Source: Tomocerus qinae (taxonomy: Eukaryota; Arthropoda; Collembola; Entomobryomorpha; Tomoceridae). From it: 64,000 nucleotides of DNA. Of the stretch, positions 57,587 to 64,000 are shown piece after piece (position 1 is the first letter of the stretch; each line of letters opens with the position of its first letter). A model generated the notes under the pieces. It was not told the DNA's origin and made no database searches. It was given only the letters and a program-made list of their open reading frames with translations. The translations under genes and the position numbers were made by a program. The DNA lies in assembly GCA_020055645.1 (NCBI GenBank), contig CM034546.1:2976001-3040000 (forward strand). The letters run 5' to 3'.

Positions 57587-59446
57587 TTACAAATTAAACC
57601 AATTTTGAAAAGAAAACCAATGAAATAGTTTAGTCCAAAAGAGCTCAACGCAAAACGATACGAGAAATGCGAGACTGAGATATCCACACAAAATAAAGAT
57701 CGTGTGGATTTTCATTCTTAAGTTGATGCCCACGGGTTGACTTTCTTTATGCTTTGTTTTTGCATCGAGTTGTTTGTATAGCAGATATGAAAAGTACCAG
57801 TGCTGCTCTTTATAATGAGAGAGTAGTCCTTCCTCCAGCATCCTTTGCAAGTACGCATGGAAATTGTGACGGTTGCAGCCCACAAAAATATAAAACAGTG
57901 CCTCTGTACCCGCACTATCCTTTGTCGTCATGCAATGCCCACCAGTTGAATATAATTTTGACCTTGCTAATGCATGTTGCACATCTTGAACTTCTGCAAC
58001 GCGAAATATTTTCATGGAATAGTTGGTCATTAAATTGAAGATCACTTTATTGTAGCTTCCATTTGGTTTCTCTTCTTCCCAATCATAAATGTAAACACTG
58101 GATTGCTCTTTTTCCAATATTTTATATTTACGAAATAAGTCTGTTTGATTTGAATTCCAATTGATTCGCTTGTCTTTCTGGCTCAGTACTTTGTAACCAC
58201 TTTCAATTAGTTCTTTGAAGTCTTTGAATATTTTCCTGTCTGGAGGTGCAATGATTTCGCTAGTTATCCAAGTTGCATAGAGAGTAGTGATTGCGAATCC
58301 CGTGGTTACTACAATCAAAAACAGACTCCTCCTTCTGTTATAGACAACTCCCTGGTCTAGAAGAACAGCTGCCAAGGAAATCAAAATCCTTCCTAGTTTC
58401 TTAGCTGCGGAGGGATTCGTCGACCCTAAAGCTAAAACTAAAAATGAAATTGGGAAGAGAGAGAAGATGAGAAGCCAGCAATAGTCGTCAAATGTATTCT
58501 GAATCAGCACCGACAATGGAACGTCGTGGAAATTAGGAGAGGCTTCACAGTAGTAGGGAATAGTGTCTGGAAAGTCTTCAAAAAATGTGGATCTATCCCA
58601 ATAATTTCCATATGGAGTCGAATAATGGGATAGCAGTTGTATCAATCCAAAATTTGAGTCAATTGAATTTGATTTAAAATGTTTGAAACTTGCAGCATAA
58701 ATTGTAGTAAAATTTAGTGCAACGGCCATTGTCTCCGTCGCTCTGTATGTAGATTCACAAATTCCATGACCCTTTTTCAGCGCAAAGTAGACAGAATCTT
58801 TGCATATTGAATATGAAGTAGCGTTTTCAAATCGAAAAGACATTTTCGTTCCTCGAAATGTGATGCCATGGAGATGTCCGTTGAGCGAGTGCCAAACTCT
58901 TTCCCAATCTTCATCCTCAATTTGTGTGTCTGCAACGAATCTCCTTTGGTTGTACAAATATCCAGTATGGACTGTACTGTAAGTGGCGTTGTGGATCATC
59001 AATATAAAAAGCTGACTAGACAATTCCCGTCTGAGACTTAATTGCCAATTTTGATGTTGACTTTCGACACTCTTCCTTTCATGGATAATTATGAATGTAG
59101 AAGAGCGACGATTGACCTCTTTTCCAAAATAATTACCCAGTAGATAGTAAAATGCGACATTCGGTTCCATGAGAATGTTGACACTGCACAAATTGTTTGA
59201 CAAGTCCCGTGAGTTTTCTTCATGTCGGCCAAATCGGCGTCTGTTGTATTTGTCTTTTGAAGCAACTGTCCATGGCTGAGAGTTTTGATTAGCTAACAGA
59301 AAACTCGTCGTCCAAACAGGATTAAATACAATTAAATTGAAGTCACAATTTCTGTAGTGTGACAGATTTCGGACGCCTTTGGAGGTCTGAATACAAGAGA
59401 ACCCCAAAGCAAAAGAAAAGCAAATGTGAAGACTTTCGAAATACAT
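57587..59446 (-). CDS. Ionotropic-receptor-like protein 2 (intronless)
   Basis: 619 residues, single exon, same strand and layout as the receptor at 54371-56251. MYFESLHICFSFALGFSC is a likely signal peptide. Conserved with gene 1: NLCSVNILMEPN, FGKEVNRRSSTFIII, VLIQNTFDD before TM1 (~319-343), TLYATWITSEIIAP after TM3 (~369-398), DFKELIESGYKVLSQ, and MKIHTIFILCGYLSLAFL in the last TM (~577-603). The proteins are clearly related but diverged, so the duplication is old. A channel or chemosensory role is inferred from topology; the ligand is unknown. Confidence 0.7.
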   Translation of the reverse strand: MYFESLHICFSFALGFSCIQTSKGVRNLSHYRNCDFNLIVFNPVWTTSFLLANQNSQPWTVASKDKYNRRRFGRHEENSRDLSNNLCSVNILMEPNVAFYYLLGNYFGKEVNRRSSTFIIIHERKSVESQHQNWQLSLRRELSSQLFILMIHNATYSTVHTGYLYNQRRFVADTQIEDEDWERVWHSLNGHLHGITFRGTKMSFRFENATSYSICKDSVYFALKKGHGICESTYRATETMAVALNFTTIYAASFKHFKSNSIDSNFGLIQLLSHYSTPYGNYWDRSTFFEDFPDTIPYYCEASPNFHDVPLSVLIQNTFDDYCWLLIFSLFPISFLVLALGSTNPSAAKKLGRILISLAAVLLDQGVVYNRRRSLFLIVVTTGFAITTLYATWITSEIIAPPDRKIFKDFKELIESGYKVLSQKDKRINWNSNQTDLFRKYKILEKEQSSVYIYDWEEEKPNGSYNKVIFNLMTNYSMKIFRVAEVQDVQHALARSKLYSTGGHCMTTKDSAGTEALFYIFVGCNRHNFHAYLQRMLEEGLLSHYKEQHWYFSYLLYKQLDAKTKHKESQPVGINLRMKIHTIFILCGYLSLAFLVSFCVELFWTKLFHWFSFQNWFNL

Positions 59447-60201
59447 TTTATATTGCTAATTAGCCTACAATTGTGGAATCTTGACTATGATTGAGTCCTT
59501 CCCTTATATTGCTAACTAGTCTGTTAAGAAATAGAACAACGTGCAAAAAATTGTTCAGTTCGCTGCCAGAGGCTTTTACGTTATAAATCCCAAAGTTTTA
59601 CTCCATACAACATTTATCCTGATATTTTCTTTTAGAGTAATTCACAAGATTAAATGCTATGCATTTCTTTCCCTTTCCACTGCTGGACTATTCTCCCGTT
59701 TAAATATAGGTGTGACATTGTGTTGGCTTTAAGTTCCTAAGGAAAGTTAAGGACACAGAACTTCAAAACACACGTACAATTCCTTGATTGGTAGAATTGA
59801 TATCCTACTTTGTCTTTCTATAATTGTCTCCTATATATAATATGTAAATGTCGATGTGCGATGGATTTACAAGCCGATAAATACCACATAATTGTTTTAG
59901 CCAATACATAATAACTGCATGTACAAAATATAAGGGTAGCCTTTAAAAGCCTACAAATACTTGCGTAGAAGGAGTACACTAAAAACGACAAAGAAATGTT
60001 TGTTCACACAAATGGAAGACCTCGGCTCGTGGTATCTAAATTATTTAGAGGAAACAGAAATCGATGATGGTCATTTCATTTGAATTTAAAGCCGCTGTTA
60101 GTTGTGTTCTTCTTTGCGGCTGCTAGTATAAGTAATTAAATAATTACAACGTTACCTCTGTGACTTCTTACAAATGAATATGATTGAAATAAAGTGTAAT
60201 C
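59447..60201. other. Gene-free stretch
   Basis: Upstream of receptor gene 2. The 63-residue plus frame at 59541-59732 has no recognisable feature. It ends with the AATC target copy of the next element (60198-60201). Confidence 0.4.
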
Positions 60202-62154
60202 GACAGAAATTATTTGAAATAGGAAAATGAAAAAAAGTAGGTCTTCAGTGGACATTTTTAGTTCTGTTTTTCTGTGCACTTTTTTATTGTTAACTGACTT
60301 CTTTGGTGAAAAAAATTCATTTTTCAGTATTTCAGGGCCTATGTGAAATAACACCAAAAAATCGGAATATGAAATAGCTCCGAAACTACTGGTCGGATTT
60401 GGATGAAACTTGGAACAGAAGTCAACAATCGCAATATCTCGGGGTGTTTTTTGAATTTGTGAAAAATTCGAATTTCTTCCCTTTCAAAATTACGAAAAAA
60501 ATTTCGAAATAGGCAGTTTTTCATATAAGGAATTGTTTCATAAAAATTCTGCCCAATTAAAAATAAAGCCCTTATAAAGTTATGGTTTATAGAGGAAAAA
60601 AATATTTCAAAATTGCTGACCTCCACAAGATGTCAGAGGTCAAATTTTATTTTGCGTCAAAATATGCTTATGTAAGGTGTCGTTCACCAGCTAAAGTTAT
60701 AGTACCGACCAAATAAGTATTTATTTTGGCAACCTAGGGCTTCATACAGAGGTCAAAGGTCATAACTGTGAAAATGGAAATGTCTGATGCACAAGCTATA
60801 CGGCGGTAGTGCATCTGGCATTTTAGTACTTACCAGCCATAACCCATTTTTAACATAGGCTTGTGTCTGCTTCAGTGCCTACATAATACATGGCAAAGTT
60901 TATTTTGCCTTTCTGCCAATTTGTTAGTCCATATCGATATCAGTTGGCTTCTTTATCAACATAATTTATGAATTAGGGCAGGGCCGCATCGAGGGGGGGG
61001 GCACCGGGGCCCGTGCCCCCCTCTCCGTAATTGAGAAAAATAATGAAATTTTTGTCTAAAATCGCAAGAAATCGCAAAATTTTCAGCTGTTTTTTTCTCG
61101 GTGCTCCTCCTGAAATTTTTCTCTGGCTGCGGCCCTGAATCAGGGATATTAATGAGTGAAACTTGAAATGTTTTAAAGCCCAACAAGTTCCTTTTGGAAA
61201 ACAAAGTGTTAAAGTGTTAGTGACAAAAGTACTATTCGCATTCACAAGTCGCATTGTTGGTAATTATTAAGAAAGTTCTATGATTTTTATTATGATATTT
61301 GACAATTATTCATATCATCTTCTTCACTTCGATGTACTAAATGTTCTTATCCTCAGCTTTCTATTAACAATAGACATATCACTACGATGTAATACATCAA
61401 TTACATTAGATTGCATTAGAAGTCACAAGTGTTTAATTGGCAGGGAGGCAAAATAAACTTTGTCATGTATTATGTAGGCACTGAAGCAGACACAAGCCTG
61501 TGTTAAAAATGGGTTATGGCTGGTAAGTACTAAAATGCCAGATGCACTACCGCCGTATAGCTTGTGCATCAGACATTTCCATTTTCACAGTTATGACCTT
61601 TGACCTCTGCATGAAGCCCTAGGTTGCCAAAATAAATACTTATTTGGTCGGTACTATAACTTTAGCTGGTGAACGACACCTTACATAAGCATATTTTGAC
61701 GCAAAATAAAATTTGACCTCTGACATCTTGTGGAGGTCAGCAATTTTGAAATATTTTTTTCCTCTATAAACCATAACTTTATAAGGGCTTTATTTTTAAT
61801 CGGGCAGAATTTTTATGAAACAATTCCTTATATGAAAAACTGCCTATTTCGAAATTTTTTTCGTAATTTTGAAAGGGAAGAAATTCGAATTTTTCACAAA
61901 TTCAAAAAACACCCCGAGATATTGCGATTGTTGACTTCTGTTCCAAGGTTCATCCAAATCCGACCAGTAGTTTCGGAGCTATTTCATATTCCGATTTTTT
62001 GGTGTTATTTCACATAGGCCCTGAAATACTGAAAAATGAATTTTTTTCACCAAAGATGTCAGTTAACAATAAAAAAGTGCACAGAAAAACAGAACTAAAA
62101 ATGTCCACTGAAGACCTACTTTTTTTCATTTTCCTATTTCAAATAATTTCTGTC
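60202..62154. mobile_element. 1.95-kb foldback element with about 720-bp arms
   Basis: Left arm 60202-60921 and right arm 61436-62154 are inverted copies that differ at only about eight or nine positions by eye. Outer ends are GACAGAAATTATTTG and CAAATAATTTCTGTC. AATC flanks both sides (60198-60201, 62155-62158), a 4-bp target duplication. Each arm holds the same 95-residue frame (60339-60626 minus, 61730-62017 plus), which resembles no known protein and may be only a consequence of the duplication. The loop (60922-61435) carries an unrelated MITE. No transposase, so it is non-autonomous. Confidence 0.85.
60979..61137. mobile_element. hAT-type MITE nested in the foldback loop
   Basis: 159 bp with perfect termini CAGGGCCGCA and TGCGGCCCTG, a GC-rich GGGGGGGCACCGGGGCCC stretch, and an 8-bp target duplication with one mismatch (AATTAGGG at 60971-60978, AATCAGGG at 61138-61145). 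Non-coding; frames across it are artefacts. Confidence 0.8.
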
Positions 62155-62158
62155 AATC

Positions 62159-63214
62159 ATTATAGCACGTTAAGCTAAAAAAATTCTTTTAACTATGATA
62201 AAGAAATCTATGGGAACAATTTATACGTAAATTATGATTTTCGTGTAAATGATATTCCCCAGTTTAACATCAGACGTCTGTAGTTATAATATTCAATTTG
62301 ATCCATCAAAACTTCCATTAATTAGCTACAATATTCTTAAAATCCATTCCAGTAGGCAGGAATATTAAGCTTGTTTTTTAAACCACAGTAGAAAGCAAAG
62401 TTGATTTACTGTTACGTGCTGACGACTAAGAATAAAATATCAGCAATTTTTATTGTGTTATTATAATAAACTGTCATATATCTTCTTGCTTTAAAACATT
62501 AAAAGTTTTCTATAGCTATCGCTTTCCCTTAAAACTAAAATGGATTCTAAATGTAGTGTTCAAATCTAACTCCACTCAGAGTTAACGTGTCACTATTCAA
62601 AACAACAGCCAAACTACTACGAGTAGATTATTGTACCTTTGCCCACGGTATAATATGTGGCAAATATATTCCTGTACGGTAAGAACATGTAATGTAATGT
62701 GATTGTGTCGCATTCTAAAATATTCAGACTTGCATGTTAATTATTAGAATATTTTATGTGATGGAAGTTTTAACACGTGAAGTATCCACCTCCCAATTAA
62801 CTAGCAGAAAACGTCAAAAGATTTATTTGTGCTTCTCAAGCACACTTGCATTACACATATTTGTATACTGCATTTCAAATTCTCAATATTATAATACAGT
62901 GGCATAGTAGAGTTCTAGTGGATGTACTTTTATTATTACATTAAGTTTTGATTATGGTTATTGTTTCTGTTGGTTAGGCTTATTTTATATTGAGACATTT
63001 GAAAGCATTAGCCCTACTCAATATTGGGACATTGCAATTCATATATGAGACCCAATGGACCAGTTACTTTTGCACAACCTCAGTAGATACATTTTACTAC
63101 ATGTTAAATAAAACAGGATAGAATACAATCAAAATAAGCTTATATGAGAATGATTATGAGAATGCAAATTCTTCGTTAATCCACGGTACAGGAAGAAGGA
63201 AACAATAATATAAG
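62159..63214. other. Gene-free stretch
   Basis: AT-rich with no recognisable gene, RNA or repeat. Confidence 0.4.
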
Positions 63215-63664
63215 TTATCTGTGTCTAGCTTGCCATTGTAAACCACGTACAGTTATCATAGATTTGATGCCTGCTATAAGACCCAGCTTACATCGCACAA
63301 TAAATGATTGCAATAAACGTTTTGGGTATTTGGCATCTGAAAATAACTTACAGCATTTCAATTTTACACGCTGCTTTTGAATCATTCTTATTAGTTTAAA
63401 ACCCAATGAAATAATCCACTCCCGATTTTTTGTGTATGACAGAAATTCCAGGGAAACAACAATAAGAGAGACTCCAAAAACATAGATAAGCAATAGCAGC
63501 TTGTCATAAATAGTAGTGTAGTAGTGTCTCCTTTGCTTGTTGGGCATTTTTTGCAAGCTTGTTGGGAAAGATAGAGAAATAGGAACTCTCAGTTTCAAAA
63601 AGGACTCAAAAATGTCAATGCATAATAGTATACAGAAGGTTGGTGTTTTTAAAAGATTTGACAA
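63215..63664 (-). CDS. Possible receptor C-terminal remnant
   Basis: 149-residue frame with one strong hydrophobic segment (LLLLIYVFGVSLIVVSLEFL) preceded by RRHYYTTIYDK, a layout like the last TM of ionotropic or other chemosensory receptors. No other receptor parts were found nearby within the window. It may be a terminal exon, a decayed third receptor, or chance. Low confidence. Confidence 0.2.
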   Translation of the reverse strand: MSNLLKTPTFCILLCIDIFESFLKLRVPISLSFPTSLQKMPNKQRRHYYTTIYDKLLLLIYVFGVSLIVVSLEFLSYTKNREWIISLGFKLIRMIQKQRVKLKCCKLFSDAKYPKRLLQSFIVRCKLGLIAGIKSMITVRGLQWQARHR

Positions 63665-63800
63665 TATTATTGAGCCTTATGGTGGTAAACATAGTATTGA
63701 TATAACTACTGATGTAACTAACGCATACTATGCAAATATTAGTACTCAACTGTATAAACAAGATGGCAACAATACACTTCCACCACTACTCCACCACAAG

Positions 63801-63962
63801 CACGTATCCAGGAATTTGACATAGAATGGGCGCAAGAAAACGTATTAACAAAATTGTTACATATTTGCGCTAACCTTGATATTTTTGAATTTTTAACCTT
63901 TTTTGACAAAAAATCGTCTTTTTTAAATTTAGAGAAGGCGGCCTCCCCTCTGGATACTATTT
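63801..63962 (-). mobile_element. Diverged copy of the CACGTATC MITE
   Basis: Starts CACGTATCCAGG and ends CTCTGGATAC. The reverse complement follows the 7621-7784 element through GACATA, TTGCGC and the A/T-rich middle. The right terminus is degraded. No target duplication is visible. Overlapping small reading frames are not genes. Confidence 0.5.
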
Positions 63963-64000
63963 GGTAACTATTTTATAAATGCAACACTAACAGACCACCA

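Noticed and set aside
60956-61254. Minus-strand frames of 82 and 93 residues
   Set aside because: They run across the hAT MITE inside the foldback loop and owe their length to its GC-rich core.
60339-62017. Pair of 95-residue conserved proteins
   Set aside because: They are the two arms of one inverted repeat; identity comes from recent arm duplication, not from coding constraint.

Overview
The window is from a eukaryotic nuclear genome, AT-rich and full of short introns and mobile-element debris. Microsomal CYP3-clan P450s, divergent three-membrane-segment ionotropic receptors and a CUB protein point to an arthropod. My best guess is a springtail (Collembola), because of the tandem P450 expansion, the intronless receptor-like genes and an intronless polyketide synthase gene of foreign appearance. 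That guess is inference, not proof.

Layout. (1) 1-25.3 kb holds seven complete tandem cytochrome P450 genes, all on the + strand. Each has four exons with the same splice positions and phases. Proteins are 524-531 residues with an N-terminal anchor, helix-C WxxxR, an I helix of the form (A/V)G(F/Y)[11 protein letters not shown] and a haem-Cys signature. The intergenic DNA is duplicated with the genes, and two promoter types are visible (genes 1-5 and genes 6-7). The gene 4-5 spacer carries a 763-bp element with LTR-like direct repeats. Each repeat holds a tRNA-like cloverleaf on the minus strand followed by a T5 run. (2) 25.3-36.9 kb is gene-poor: dispersed repeats, a 717-bp hAT-type element with an 8-bp target-site duplication, and several foldback sequences. 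(3) 37.0-38.8 kb is a glycogenin-like (GT8) gene whose metal-binding DxD has been lost. (4) 40.4-49.4 kb is one uninterrupted reading frame of about 3,001 residues: a highly reducing type I polyketide synthase KS-AT-DH-cMT-ER-KR-ACP ending in a thioester-reductase domain. A 104-bp foldback lies just upstream. (5) 50.7-51.7 kb is a small minus-strand CUB-domain gene. (6) 52.6-53.5 kb is a DNA element with 32-bp perfect inverted termini. (7) 54.4-59.4 kb holds two intronless minus-strand ionotropic-receptor-like paralogues. (8) 60.2-62.2 kb is a 1.95-kb foldback element with about 720-bp arms, an AATC target duplication and a hAT MITE in its loop. The remainder is mostly repeat, with a weak receptor C-terminus-like reading frame near the end.

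How it fits together. The P450 array looks like detoxification or specialised-metabolism genes expanding by unequal crossing over and gene conversion. The PKS should make a reduced, possibly C-methylated chain released as an aldehyde or alcohol. Its single-exon structure and bacterial-style motifs suggest horizontal acquisition. Nothing in the sequence proves that the P450s act on the PKS product; they are about 15 kb apart. All exon boundaries come from reading splice signals and protein continuity by eye.
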